A stretch of DNA of 64,000 nt from Hoeflea_A sp965228785 (GCA_965228785.1 CBDDIF010000001.1:3472001-3536000), one strand, 5' to 3'; positions 8,169 through 16,609 are shown, numbered from the stretch's first letter. The notes: a model not told the origin generated them from the sequence alone. A program made the numbers and translations.

Positions 8169-8270
8169 ATGGGTCGGACGCTGAAGACGGTATCATCGGT
8201 TCCTCAAAGCGATGTTTGTCTTTTGTCCGGCCGGTCAGTAACAATAGCCTTGCCGGGAATCAGCCCGTAG
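8169..8270 (+). CDS. Possible 33-residue leader or remnant ORF
   Basis: ATG at 8169 is preceded by AGGAGG eight to nine bases upstream; the frame encodes 33 residues ending GRSVTIALPGISP and stops at 8270, 43 bp before the membrane fusion protein gene. It has no recognisable domain. It could be a leader peptide, the debris of a lost gene once controlled by the inverted repeat at 8135-8160, or chance. Confidence 0.25.
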   Translation: MGRTLKTVSSVPQSDVCLLSGRSVTIALPGISP

Positions 8271-8313
8271 AGCGGGATTCTCGCGGCCGTGGGATGGGAA
8301 CGGAGTGGTCACG

Positions 8314-9387
8314 ATGAGCGATGCGTCGGCAGCGAAAGAGCAGTCCGGGACTCAGAAAAAACGGCCAAGCCGATTGCGCGAAGCCCTGATCGTTGTGGTT
8401 GCTTTTGCGATCGGTGGAGTTCTGCTGTTCGCGATCTATGCCTATTGGAATTTTGAGCGAGATCATCCGGCTACCGACAACGCATACCTGCAGGCAAATT
8501 ACATTTGGGTTTCGCCGCAGATCGACGGGCAGGTCGCTGAAATCCATGTGGTCGACAATCAACTGGTTGCCAAGGACGACCCGCTGTTTACCCTCGATCA
8601 ACGATACTACGATGCGGAATTGCAGGCGGCGCAGGCCAATCTCGTTCTGGTGCAGCAAGACATCAAGGCTGGCAAGGCCCGGGTTGACGCAGCAAATTCG
8701 CTTGTAACGGCTCAGGAGGCCGTGGTTGCACTGGCGCAACAGAAGGCGGATAGGTCTCGACCGCTGGTGACCGACAATGTCGTTTCGGAAGTGCAGGGGA
8801 TCGAACTGGATCAGACGCTTGCTGAAGAGAAAGCCAAGCTGGCCGCCCAAAAAGCTGATCTGGTGGTGGCGCAAGTGGAGTACGGAACACCGGAGACCAT
8901 CAAGGCACAACTGGACAAGGCAAAGTCTGCAGTGGAACTGGCCAAGCTCAATCAAGAATGGACCGTGGTTCGGGCGCCCGCAGCGGGATATGTGACGAAT
9001 TTCGCCATGCGGGTCGGCGATGTGGTCGAATCCGCTGATGACCTGTTTCCATTCGTCGAAACCGATGAATGGTGGATTCAGGCGAATTTCAAGGAAACGA
9101 GCATCGATCGCATTACACCCGGCCAGCCGGTCACCGTGACCGTCGACATGTATTCCGACAAGCAGTTTACCGGAACCGTGCAAAGCCTGGGCAGCGCTTC
9201 AGCCGCATCATTCTCTCTGCTTCCGGCACAAAACACGACGGGCAACTGGGTCAAAGTGACCCAGCGGATGCCGGTGCGGATCTCGCTTGAGGCATTCGAT
9301 ACGGCCTTTCCCTACAGGCTGGGCGCCAGTGCATCCGTCGAGGTCAACACGGATGCCACAACCAGCGACGCGGCAAAATCCAACTAG
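8314..9387 (+). CDS. HlyD/EmrA-type membrane fusion protein
   Basis: A 357-residue periplasmic adaptor. A cytoplasmic basic start is followed by one membrane anchor (LIVVVAFAIGGVLLFAIYAY), then the biotinyl-lipoyl-like hairpin with HPATDNAYLQANYIWVSPQI, a long alpha-helical coiled coil (~100-210) and the second lipoyl/beta-barrel part (VRAPAAGYVTNFAMRVGDVV). ATG at 8314 is preferred to GTG at 8305 because GGAGTGG sits correctly. The gene ends 14 bp before the DHA2 permease; together with an outer-membrane channel encoded elsewhere they would form an EmrAB-like tripartite exporter. Confidence 0.9.
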   Translation: MSDASAAKEQSGTQKKRPSRLREALIVVVAFAIGGVLLFAIYAYWNFERDHPATDNAYLQANYIWVSPQIDGQVAEIHVVDNQLVAKDDPLFTLDQRYYDAELQAAQANLVLVQQDIKAGKARVDAANSLVTAQEAVVALAQQKADRSRPLVTDNVVSEVQGIELDQTLAEEKAKLAAQKADLVVAQVEYGTPETIKAQLDKAKSAVELAKLNQEWTVVRAPAAGYVTNFAMRVGDVVESADDLFPFVETDEWWIQANFKETSIDRITPGQPVTVTVDMYSDKQFTGTVQSLGSASAASFSLLPAQNTTGNWVKVTQRMPVRISLEAFDTAFPYRLGASASVEVNTDATTSDAAKSN

Positions 9388-9401
9388 GGCCGAGCCCAGC
9401 A

Positions 9402-10946
9402 ATGGCTGACGAAACGCCGGAACCACCTGTCCACATCAAGCCGCTGCCACCCGGGTTTCAGCGCAACATGATCATCGTGACGACTTTGTTCGTCGCGCTG
9501 CTTGCATCCATCGATCTGACCATCGTCACGGTCGCTCTGCCTTACATGGCAGGCAATCTGAATGCGACGCCAGACGAGATCACCTGGGTGGTCACCATGT
9601 TTGCGGTCGGGCAAGCAATCATTATCGGAATCACGGGTCACCTATCGAGATTGCTAGGGCGCAAGACGCTGGCGCTGACAGCGGTCGTGGGCTTTGTCCT
9701 GTCTTCGGTTGCCTGCGGCCTATCGCAGGATCTCGACATGATCGTGTTCTTCCGGTTTGTCCAGGGCCTGTTTTCCGGCCCGCTGATCCCACTCTCCCAG
9801 GCCATGCTTATCGATGCGGTTGAAGAGGAGGAACGAGCCAAGATCCTGTCCTTCTGGGTCGTCGGGGTGATGGGAGGACCAGCGATCGGTCCGTTGCTTG
9901 GCGGCTATCTCGCGCAGGATCTCGATTGGCGATGGAATTTCTGGGTCAATATTCCGGTTGGCGCGATTGCGGTTGTCCTGCTGATCTCATTTGTGCGCAA
10001 GACACCGCACCTCAATGTGCGAACGGACTGGCTTGGTCTCGGCTTTCTCTCCGTCTGTCTGGCGAGCTTACAGATCGCCCTCAATCAGGGCGATACACTG
10101 GACTGGCTGGGCTCCAGGACGATTGTGCTGCTGTTTCTGACGACATTCGTGACGGGGCTTGTCGTCGTGTTCCGTGGCCTTTACCTGGGTGAGCGCCACA
10201 TCATCGACGTTCGCCTGTTCGGCGATCTCAACTTCAGTCTGTGTTGCGTTGTCATCGGCGTATTTGGCAGCGGCTTTCTGGCGTTGATGATCCTGGGACC
10301 GCGCCTTTTCGTGGACGGACTGGGATGGGAGGCGTCAACCGCCGGCATCGTGATCGGTATTTACGGCGTAGGCGGAGTTACCGGCAGCTTCGTCTCAAGC
10401 CGGCTGCAGGCTTTCATGTCCATGAGGGCCATGTTCTTCCTAGGCTGCCTGCTCTATTCGATCGGCTGGTACCTGTTCAGCCGACTCGATGAAAACATCA
10501 GCATGTGGCAGGCGGTTCCGGCAGGTGTATTCATTGAATTCGGCATGATGATCGTTTTCCCGCAACTTGCCGCCCGGGCATTTACCTATCTGGAACCAAG
10601 CCAACGGGATGAGGGCGCCGGATTGTTCAATCTGGTCAAGACCCTGGGGTTTTCCTTCGGAACAACGGCGGTCGGTACGCTTCTCTATCAGGGGCAGTTA
10701 TCAAACTGGAGCCGGTACGTCGGCGATCTTTCTGCCTCAAATCCAGCAATGAACCAATACCTGGACGATCTCGGCGAAAATGTGGGTTACGACACTCAGA
10801 TGGCGTATGTCGTCGATTTGTTCGAGGCACAAATGCAAATCCTGACGATTACACAAATTGCTGAGAAGGTGGCGCTTGCCACCTTCCTGATGGCCTTTTT
10901 GGCGATATTCTTCGGCAAGCCCAAACCGGTCCTCAAGCCTGCTTGA
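9402..10946 (+). CDS. DHA2-family (EmrB-like) MFS efflux permease
   Basis: A 514-residue, 14-TM MFS drug:proton antiporter. Seen: ASIDLTIVTVALPYMAGNL (motif D1 of the DHA2 family), GHLSRLLGRK (motif A), FRFVQGLFSGPLIPLSQAM (motif B region), VVGVMGGPAIGPLLGGYLA (motif C). It forms an operon with the membrane fusion protein just upstream. Substrate is unknown; EmrB-type pumps export hydrophobic toxins. It converges on the thioesterase gene with 8 bp between stops. Confidence 0.9.
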   Translation: MADETPEPPVHIKPLPPGFQRNMIIVTTLFVALLASIDLTIVTVALPYMAGNLNATPDEITWVVTMFAVGQAIIIGITGHLSRLLGRKTLALTAVVGFVLSSVACGLSQDLDMIVFFRFVQGLFSGPLIPLSQAMLIDAVEEEERAKILSFWVVGVMGGPAIGPLLGGYLAQDLDWRWNFWVNIPVGAIAVVLLISFVRKTPHLNVRTDWLGLGFLSVCLASLQIALNQGDTLDWLGSRTIVLLFLTTFVTGLVVVFRGLYLGERHIIDVRLFGDLNFSLCCVVIGVFGSGFLALMILGPRLFVDGLGWEASTAGIVIGIYGVGGVTGSFVSSRLQAFMSMRAMFFLGCLLYSIGWYLFSRLDENISMWQAVPAGVFIEFGMMIVFPQLAARAFTYLEPSQRDEGAGLFNLVKTLGFSFGTTAVGTLLYQGQLSNWSRYVGDLSASNPAMNQYLDDLGENVGYDTQMAYVVDLFEAQMQILTITQIAEKVALATFLMAFLAIFFGKPKPVLKPA

Positions 10947-10954
10947 ACAGACAA

Positions 10955-11347
10955 CTATTCATTGGCGATCGGTTTTGGCTGTCCGTTCTCGTCAAGTGCA
11001 ACCATGACGAAACGGCCGACGATGACCTTCTCCCGATGCGGCTTGAGATAGCGTTGCGCCCAGGCTTCGACATTTAGAATGATCGAGCTACGGCCTGATC
11101 GATCGATATCCGTGTATACGCACAGCGTATCGCCAACCTTGACTGGTTTTTCGAATACCATTTCATGAACGGCCGCCGTTACGACTCTGCCGCCGGCGTG
11201 CTCGGCGGCTCGGATGCCGCAGGCAAGGTCCATTTGGGCCATAACCCAGCCACCGAAAATGTCGCCGGCCGCATTGGCATCGCCTGGCATCGCCAGTGTC
11301 CGCAAAGTCAGGCTGCCGCAGGGTTCGCCCGGCTCACTTCCGGTCAT
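10955..11347 (-). CDS. Acyl-CoA thioesterase, YciA-type hot-dog fold
   Basis: A 130-residue hot-dog thioesterase. Markers are LRTLAMPGDANAAGDIFGGW (N-terminal strand and the Asn/Asp active region), VVTAAVHEMVFEKPVKVGD and a C-terminal VALDENGQPKPI. It would hydrolyse acyl-CoA in the cytoplasm. The start at 11347 has GGAGG six bases upstream; a 30-residue longer frame lacks similarity. It appears monocistronic. Confidence 0.85.
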   Translation of the reverse strand: MTGSEPGEPCGSLTLRTLAMPGDANAAGDIFGGWVMAQMDLACGIRAAEHAGGRVVTAAVHEMVFEKPVKVGDTLCVYTDIDRSGRSSIILNVEAWAQRYLKPHREKVIVGRFVMVALDENGQPKPIANE

Positions 11348-11368
11348 GTCAAGCCTCCGCTGTCCGTC

Positions 11369-11395
11369 TTTGGCCACAGCTATACCGTGGCCAAA
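11369..11395. promoter_or_regulatory. Perfect 9-bp inverted repeat upstream of the thioesterase
   Basis: TTTGGCCAC, eight bases, GTGGCCAAA. It begins 22 bases upstream of the thioesterase start codon, in the mRNA leader or promoter. It could be an operator or a leader hairpin; there is no T-tract. No regulator assigned. Confidence 0.35.
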
Positions 11396-11428
11396 GCTGT
11401 CACGCGAGACTCTTCGTTTTGGATACAC

Positions 11429-11453
11429 AGCGTTCAAGCCTCAGCTGAACGCT
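11429..11453. terminator. Hairpin after the secreted Cys protein gene
   Basis: AGCGTTCA (11429-11436) pairs with TGAACGCT (11446-11453) across nine bases, starting 10 bases downstream of the minus-strand stop at 11464. There is no clear U-tract on the minus strand, so a weak or Rho-assisted terminator is the best guess. Confidence 0.35.
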
Positions 11454-11463
11454 TTGCCTGACA

Positions 11464-11775
11464 TCAATCGTCGAACAGAAAGTTCTGGTCACGATCGGCG
11501 CATTTGTAAACGAGGCAAGACTTACGATCGCGTGTTGGCACGTAGGACCGTTGGGCATATTCGGTCGCATCGCAGAAAAGCCGGTTGCGCACATAGCGAT
11601 CGTAGAGCGGCAGGGTCGGATTTCTGGCGGATTTCCAGCGCAAAATCGCAGCGCCGTCCCGCTGTACGACCTGTTGGACTGCGGAGCAGTTCATGGTCTG
11701 GATGTTGTAACGCTGGATTGCCGCTGCCGGCAGCGCTATGGCGGAGATGCACAAGGCCAGGATAATCTGTTTCAT
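11464..11775 (-). CDS. Small secreted protein with four cysteines
   Basis: A 103-residue protein with signal peptide MKQIILALCISAIALPAAA, then a mature domain of ~84 residues with four cysteines (TMNCSAVQQ, NRLFCDATEY, KSCLVYKCAD), which may form two disulfides in the periplasm. GGGAGG seven bases ahead of the ATG fixes the start. I recognise similar rhizobial hypothetical exported proteins but no function. Confidence 0.7.
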   Translation of the reverse strand: MKQIILALCISAIALPAAAIQRYNIQTMNCSAVQQVVQRDGAAILRWKSARNPTLPLYDRYVRNRLFCDATEYAQRSYVPTRDRKSCLVYKCADRDQNFLFDD

Positions 11776-12084
11776 GTTTCTGCCTCCCAGATGGGTTTCG
11801 GGGTCGGCCGCGCACGGCCGGAGGTAATGCGTCTTGTCCACTTCCAACTATCGCCGGTGGCTGCATTTGGAATGGCTTTCACAGAATCTCTATCCCTGAC
11901 TGATAAAGTTTCCCCGAGTCGTGATTTCAAGCCGCACGAACCAGTTTCTGGTTGCAGAAAGCGGCTTTATTGATGGTAAAGGGCATAGATTTTGTGAAAA
12001 CTTGCCAATTGTGTCGGATTTCGAGCTTTCCGGACGTCCTTGCAGAGGGGCAAAACCAAGTCCGCTGACCGAAAGGAGCAGGAA
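11776..12084. other. Intergenic region holding the DGPF-gene promoter
   Basis: No gene seen. It contains a GC hairpin (GGCCG CGCA CGGCC, near 11806-11819), an unremarkable stretch to about 12000, and the ECF-type promoter at 12012-12038 described separately. The divergent secreted-protein gene must have its promoter in the left half. Confidence 0.5.
12012..12038 (+). promoter_or_regulatory. Putative ECF42 promoter, copy 1
   Basis: TGTCGG at 12012-12017, then 17 bases, then CGTC at 12035-12038, 46 bases before the DGPF gene start. The extended matches TGTCGGA and CGTCCTTG are identical, with identical spacing, to the site at 13840. ECF42 sigma factors are reported to use a TGTCGA-like -35 and a CGA/TC-like -10, which fits. 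The call is by pattern only. Confidence 0.65.
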
Positions 12085-12462
12085 GTGCAGTACGCGATCT
12101 TGATATATGCATCTGAAGGGTTTTTCGAGCGCTTGCCGGAAGAACAGCAGGAAGCGGCCTTGGACCGTCATCGGGCGTTGCAGCAGGAGCATGGGGAAAA
12201 AGGGACCCTGGGCGCCGTTGCCAAGCTGATGGATACCTCGGCTGCCATGACGATACGCAAACCGGGTGACAATGTCCTCGTGCTCGACGGTCCGTTTGCC
12301 GAGACGAAGGAGCAGTTGCTGGGGCTTTACATCCTCGATTGTGAAAGCATCGATGATGCCATTGAACAGGCCAAAAAGCTGCCACAAGGCATGGCTTCCT
12401 ATGAGGTGCGCCCGATCGATTGGGGTGGCGGTTCTTTGGCTGATTCCGAGGCCTCAGAATAG
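12085..12462 (+). CDS. DGPF/YCII-domain protein, partner of ECF42 sigma factor
   Basis: A 125-residue YCII-fold protein containing the hallmark VLDGPFAETKEQL and, further on, AIEQAKKLPQGMASYEVRPI. DGPF proteins are the conserved neighbours and presumed targets of ECF42 sigma factors; their biochemical role is unknown. A GTG start at 12085 is chosen because AAAGGAG lies six bases ahead and homologues begin at M/V-QYAILIY; an ATG 45 bases earlier has no ribosome site. The sigma factor gene follows 122 bp downstream. Confidence 0.85.
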   Translation: MQYAILIYASEGFFERLPEEQQEAALDRHRALQQEHGEKGTLGAVAKLMDTSAAMTIRKPGDNVLVLDGPFAETKEQLLGLYILDCESIDDAIEQAKKLPQGMASYEVRPIDWGGGSLADSEASE

Positions 12463-12584
12463 GAGTGGCGGTTTGAGCGGCGAGGGCGTTGGGATTCGGG
12501 ACCATCGCGTGTTGCGATCCGAGATAGCTCGTTCGCGCGTTAAAGCGTCGGAAATCGCAGCACCACCCGCTGGGAGGGTCTGGA

Positions 12585-13823
12585 ATGCAGGCTAGCATTG
12601 CGGTGCATTTGTCGATGGCCCGCCCCAAGGTGGTGGCGGCTCTAACTCGGCAGTCCCGCAGCCTGGAGAGTGCGGAAGAAGCCTTTCAGGAAGCCTGTGT
12701 CCGGGCACTGGTGAAGTGGCCCGACCATGGCTTGCCGCGCGATCCCACCGGTTGGTTGTTGATGACCGGGCGCAATGCCTGGATCGATCGAATACGCAAG
12801 GACCGGCGGCTGGTGTTCGACGGCCGCATCGAAGAGCATGAGGAAACGCCTGACGATGTTGAGCTCGACCTGGTCGAGCAACTCGATATGTCGGAGCTGC
12901 GTGATGATGTTCTGCGCCTGATGTTCATGTGTTGTCATCCGGACCTGTCGCTGCAGGACCAACTGGCATTGGCGCTCAAAACGATCGCCGGCTTTTCGGT
13001 GGAAAAGATCGCGCGTGCCTTTGTTGTGCGGCCCAAAGCGATGGAACAACGCATCACGCGGGCCAAGAAAAAGGCATCGGCGACGGCCGAGCACCTTGAA
13101 ACGCCGAGCCTGCAGGAGCGGGCCGCCCGCCTCGACGCCGTCTGCGTCATGATCTATCTGCTCTTCAACGAGGGATATGCCGCGAGTGGTGGCGACATTC
13201 ACATCCGTGAGGAGCTGTGTGAGGAAGCGATCCGTCTTCTGCGCCTTGTACTCACCCTTTTTCCGGCTCAGGCGGAGGTCATGGGACTTCTAGCACTTTG
13301 CCTTTTTCAGCATTCGCGTCGGCGGGCCCGACTGGCGGAAGACGGGGGTCTTGTGCCTCTGGATGAACAGAACCGCAATCTGTGGCGGCAAAACGAGATT
13401 GCCGAAGGCGAGGTGCTGCTGCAAAAAGCGTTGCGCCATGGTCGCGCGGGTCCATATCAGATTCAGGCGGCGATCGCGGCAACCCATTGCAGGGCGATAC
13501 ACGCAGCCGATACAAACTGGACAGAGATCGAAAAGCTCTATGGTGCACTTGAGCATGTACAGCCATCTCCGGTCGTGTCGCTGAACCGCGCCGTCGCCGT
13601 TTCGAAAGTCCATGATGCGGGTCTGGCGCTAGATCATCTGGACGGTCTTGCCGAAAGCCTTGCAGGTTATCTCTATTTCCACACAACGCGGGGTTCTTTG
13701 CTGCTCGAAGCCGGGAAACCGGAAGAGGCTGCGGAAGCCTATCGGCAGGCGCTGTCGATGAATCCAACCGGTCAGGAAGCGAGCCACATTCGAAAGAAAA
13801 TTGCCCGCTGCGATTTTTCCTAA
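12585..13823 (+). CDS. ECF42-type RNA polymerase sigma factor
   Basis: A 412-residue ECF sigma factor. Region 2 (~10-75) includes SAEEAFQEACVRALVKWPDH and GWLLMTGRNAWIDRIRKDRR; region 4 (~105-165) includes LRLMFMCCHPDLSLQDQLAL and GFSVEKIARAFVVRPKAMEQ. The remaining ~230 residues, starting IYLLFNEGYAASGGDIHIRE, form the TPR-like C-terminal extension that marks ECF42 and replaces an anti-sigma factor. GGGAGGG six bases upstream supports the ATG. With the DGPF gene it forms the typical ECF42 pair; a nine-T run follows the stop. Confidence 0.9.
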   Translation: MQASIAVHLSMARPKVVAALTRQSRSLESAEEAFQEACVRALVKWPDHGLPRDPTGWLLMTGRNAWIDRIRKDRRLVFDGRIEEHEETPDDVELDLVEQLDMSELRDDVLRLMFMCCHPDLSLQDQLALALKTIAGFSVEKIARAFVVRPKAMEQRITRAKKKASATAEHLETPSLQERAARLDAVCVMIYLLFNEGYAASGGDIHIREELCEEAIRLLRLVLTLFPAQAEVMGLLALCLFQHSRRRARLAEDGGLVPLDEQNRNLWRQNEIAEGEVLLQKALRHGRAGPYQIQAAIAATHCRAIHAADTNWTEIEKLYGALEHVQPSPVVSLNRAVAVSKVHDAGLALDHLDGLAESLAGYLYFHTTRGSLLLEAGKPEEAAEAYRQALSMNPTGQEASHIRKKIARCDFS

Positions 13824-13839
13824 TTTTTTTTTGAGGTGT

Positions 13840-13866
13840 TGTCGGAATCCGGATCGGTTGTTCGTC
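13840..13866 (+). promoter_or_regulatory. Putative ECF42 promoter, copy 2
   Basis: TGTCGG at 13840-13845 and CGTC at 13863-13866 with the same 17-base spacer as copy 1 and the same extended blocks TGTCGGA and CGTCCTTG. It lies 33 bases before the VOC gene. A nine-T run just upstream (13824-13832) could act as an UP element. It suggests that the VOC to DUF2461 genes belong to the sigma factor's regulon. Confidence 0.65.
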
Positions 13867-13899
13867 CTTGATGCATAGACACTAACCAAGGAGGACGAA

Positions 13900-14283
13900 A
13901 TGACCAATCCAATGCAGACACACGGTGCAGCGAGCTGGATCCAGCACAGCGGCAGCGATCCGGCCGCCGCACGCAAGTTCTATGAAAATGTACTTGGCTG
14001 GACCGTAAACGACATGCCGATGCAGAACGGCTCCGCCTATGCCGGGATCGTTGTCGGCGAGAATCCGATTGGCGGTTTCATGCCGCAGCCTGTTCCGGAT
14101 GGACAATGGTTGATCTACATCACTGTGGATGATGTGGATACGCGCTTCAAATCGGCGCTGGACAATGGCGCTGAGGGTATCAGCGAGCCAGCCGATTTTC
14201 CAGGCGTTGGCCGCATGGCGACAATCAAGGACCCGCATGGCGCCTCGATCGCCATCATCACCTACGAAAGCCAACAGGGCTGA
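13900..14283 (+). CDS. VOC (glyoxalase/bleomycin-resistance) family protein
   Basis: A 127-residue vicinal oxygen chelate protein: ASWIQHSGSDPAAARKFYEN opens the first beta-alpha-beta module, and IYITVDDVDTRFKSALDNGA plus GRMATIKDPHGASIAII the second. AAGGAGG seven bases before the ATG is strong. VOC proteins of this short class are frequent in ECF41/42 neighbourhoods. Substrate unknown. First gene of a probable operon through 16597. Confidence 0.85.
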   Translation: MTNPMQTHGAASWIQHSGSDPAAARKFYENVLGWTVNDMPMQNGSAYAGIVVGENPIGGFMPQPVPDGQWLIYITVDDVDTRFKSALDNGAEGISEPADFPGVGRMATIKDPHGASIAIITYESQQG

Positions 14284-14345
14284 ATGGATGCCGGCGCGGA
14301 GCTGTCGCGTCGGCACCCCGCCCGTGGCCGGTTGAGGACAACATC

Positions 14346-14738
14346 ATGCTGCCTATCACAATGACATTTACTGGGATCCTGCTATTGGTGCAGGTCGGGC
14401 TCTCGATCACCACCAGTACCTATCGCGCCAAACTCGACATTGCCCTTGGCGATGATGGCAATCCCGCCATGCTCAAGGCTATTCGCGCCCACGGCAATTT
14501 CATCGAGTATGTCCCGATATTGCTGATTGCCATGGGCGTCAGCGAGAGTGCCGGCGCACCAAGCTGGCTGCTCGTGATCGCAGGTTGCGTCATGGTCGTT
14601 TCCAGATTGTCGCACGCCGCCAATATGCTCGGATATAGTGGACAATTCACACGCCTTTTTGGTGCCGGACTGACGACGTTGCTGATGTGCGCGTTCGCCA
14701 TCTACCTTCTCGGCCGGGCATCCGGCGTGCTTGCCTGA
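14346..14738 (+). CDS. MAPEG family membrane protein
   Basis: A 130-residue protein with four hydrophobic segments. AIRAHGNFIEYVPILLIAMG is the MAPEG signature (microsomal glutathione transferase/FLAP-like), with RLSHAANML in the third helix region. It would sit in the inner membrane and may conjugate glutathione to lipophilic electrophiles. Gap of 62 bp from the VOC gene, 26 bp to the TfoX gene. Confidence 0.85.
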   Translation: MLPITMTFTGILLLVQVGLSITTSTYRAKLDIALGDDGNPAMLKAIRAHGNFIEYVPILLIAMGVSESAGAPSWLLVIAGCVMVVSRLSHAANMLGYSGQFTRLFGAGLTTLLMCAFAIYLLGRASGVLA

Positions 14739-14764
14739 GCCGATTACTGAAAAAGGAGGGCGTC

Positions 14765-15094
14765 ATGGCCCACGATCCACATCTGGCCGAACTCATGCGT
14801 GAAGCCCTGGCTGACCGGCCCGGGATTACCGAAAAGAATATGTTTGGCGGGGTCTGTTTCCTGCTCAATGGCAACATGTTTGCCGGCGTGGCCAATCATG
14901 ACAGTTTCATGTTTCGGGTCGGCAAGGACCTCGAGGAAGAGGCGCTGAAAAAACCGGGTGCACGCCCGATGGATTTCACCGGCCGCAAGATGGGTGGCTT
15001 GATCTGGGTTGGCGTCGATGAAGCTGTTGAATCAGGGCTCGACAAATGGCTGGATTTCACCGCAACGTTCGTCGGCGGATTGCCGCCAAAATAG
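14765..15094 (+). CDS. TfoX N-terminal-domain protein
   Basis: A 109-residue protein consisting of only the TfoX/Sxy N-terminal domain: ITEKNMFGGVCFLLNGNMFA and SFMFRVGKDLEEEALKKPGA are diagnostic. Unlike gammaproteobacterial TfoX there is no C-terminal domain, so a role in competence is not implied. AAGGAGG before ATG at 14765 defines the start. It sits inside the putative sigma-controlled operon. Confidence 0.85.
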   Translation: MAHDPHLAELMREALADRPGITEKNMFGGVCFLLNGNMFAGVANHDSFMFRVGKDLEEEALKKPGARPMDFTGRKMGGLIWVGVDEAVESGLDKWLDFTATFVGGLPPK

Positions 15095-15104
15095 GAGCCG
15101 TTTG

Positions 15105-15785
15105 ATGTTTCAGGGATTTCCGAAAAAATCCGTTTCCTATCTGAAGGCGCTCAAAGCCAACAACAACAAGGAGTGGTTCGAGGAGAACCGCGCTGACTAC
15201 GAGGCCTATTTCCTCAAGCCGGCGCTCGACCTCATCGACACCCTGGGTCCCGTGGCCGAAGCGCTCGATCCGCCCCATCACGCGGTTGCCAAGGTCAACA
15301 AGTCTTTGCGCCGGATCAATCGAGACACGCGATTTTCAAAGGATAAGTCTCCCTACAATGCGAGCATTCATATTGTGTTCTGGACGGGTGACCATCCAAA
15401 CAGATCGGCCGGCACGCATTTTGTCTTGGCTCACGATCATTTCGGCTTCGGAGCCGGGCATTGGGCCTTCGAGGGTGCCGGATTGGAACGGTACCGGGAG
15501 GCAGTGCAGACCAAGAAGGACAGGACGGATTTAGAGAAGGCTCTGGAGTCCGCAGCGACCGTGGGGTGTGGTTTAGGCGAGCCGGCCCTGAAAAAGGTAC
15601 CGCGCGGCTTCGATGCCGACAGTCCAGCTGCTGATCTGTTGCGCCGCAAAGGAATCGTCGCCATGGCGGACAATGGCACCGGTCATGACAAACGGTTGTT
15701 CGGGCCGGGCGCACACGCGTATCTTGGCGAGATCCTGACGGCGCTTGCGCCGCTCAATCGTTGGATTTCACGCGTCGTCGGTTAG
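15105..15785 (+). CDS. DUF2461 family protein
   Basis: A 226-residue protein starting MFQGFPKKSVSYLKALKANN with KEWFEENRADYEAYFLKPAL, the DUF2461 opening, then NRDTRFSKDKSPYNASIHIV and LLRRKGIVAMADNG. The family has no settled function. AGGAG eight bases ahead fixes the start; the gene follows the TfoX gene by 10 bp and overlaps the next frame by up to 25 bp. Confidence 0.85.
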   Translation: MFQGFPKKSVSYLKALKANNNKEWFEENRADYEAYFLKPALDLIDTLGPVAEALDPPHHAVAKVNKSLRRINRDTRFSKDKSPYNASIHIVFWTGDHPNRSAGTHFVLAHDHFGFGAGHWAFEGAGLERYREAVQTKKDRTDLEKALESAATVGCGLGEPALKKVPRGFDADSPAADLLRRKGIVAMADNGTGHDKRLFGPGAHAYLGEILTALAPLNRWISRVVG

Positions 15786-16597
15786 TCCTGTCGCGCCTGT
15801 CTCCCAATTGGCCGCAGACTATGCTATCGCTGGGCATGCGATGGGGCGCGCCGTATCTCGTTTTACTCCTGTTGCTCGGTGCGATTCCGGGCACGGCCTC
15901 AGGTGCCGACAGGATTCCTGTACCCACTCCACGTCCTCAGATCACGCAATCAGCCGTTTCATCCTTCGTGCCAGTCCCGATGCCGCGACCCTCTGCTTTC
16001 GACGTGGTTCGGTTTCGGACCGAGCAGCCGAAGGTAGCAGGTTTGCCCAAGGAGGAGCGCCTCTGTCGCCAGCGGTTGGAGCAATTGGGTGTCACGTTCA
16101 AACCAGCCAAGAGGATTGTCGGCAAAGGTGCATGCGGGGTTCGCTATCCGATTGAAGTCCGCGGACTTCCAGGCGGAATCAAATTGTCCGGTAAAGCGAT
16201 GATCAATTGTCGGACGGCAGAACAGCTGGCTTTGTGGACCAGTGAAACGGCGGCGCCGGCTGCCAAACGTGTCTACGGATCAAGGCTGGTCGGTATTGAC
16301 CAGTTTGCTTCTTATGTGTGCCGCACACGAAACTCACAAAAGGGCGCCAAACTCTCTGAACATTCAATCGGCAACGCCATCGACCTTGGGCGTTTCAGGC
16401 TGGCCGATGGCACGACGATCGAGGTCGGTTATCCGGCGAAGAACGAAAACCGACGTCGGAAATTCCTGAAAGCGTTGCGCGATTCCGGATGCACCTACTT
16501 CACAACCGTTCTGGGGCCGGGAAGCGATGCATTCCACGACAATCATTTCCACTTCGATGTGGCCCAGCGCAAGCGTGGCTATCGATACTGCCGCTAA
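15761..16597 (+). CDS. Extensin-like C-terminal domain protein
   Basis: Up to 278 residues. A hydrophobic segment YLVLLLLLGAIPGTASGA looks like a signal peptide, followed by a Pro-rich stretch with repeated PVPxPRP, then the extensin-like_C domain (LCRQRLEQLGVTFKPAKRIV to the end). EHSIGNAIDL and HDNHFHFD resemble the His/Asp metal site of LAS/VanY-type peptidases. It is probably exported and acts at the cell envelope. The start is uncertain: ATG at 15761 (overlapping DUF2461), 15821 or 15836 would all retain the signal. Confidence 0.8.
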   Translation: MDFTRRRLVLSRLSPNWPQTMLSLGMRWGAPYLVLLLLLGAIPGTASGADRIPVPTPRPQITQSAVSSFVPVPMPRPSAFDVVRFRTEQPKVAGLPKEERLCRQRLEQLGVTFKPAKRIVGKGACGVRYPIEVRGLPGGIKLSGKAMINCRTAEQLALWTSETAAPAAKRVYGSRLVGIDQFASYVCRTRNSQKGAKLSEHSIGNAIDLGRFRLADGTTIEVGYPAKNENRRRKFLKALRDSGCTYFTTVLGPGSDAFHDNHFHFDVAQRKRGYRYCR

Positions 16598-16609
16598 TCC
16601 CCGACCGAC

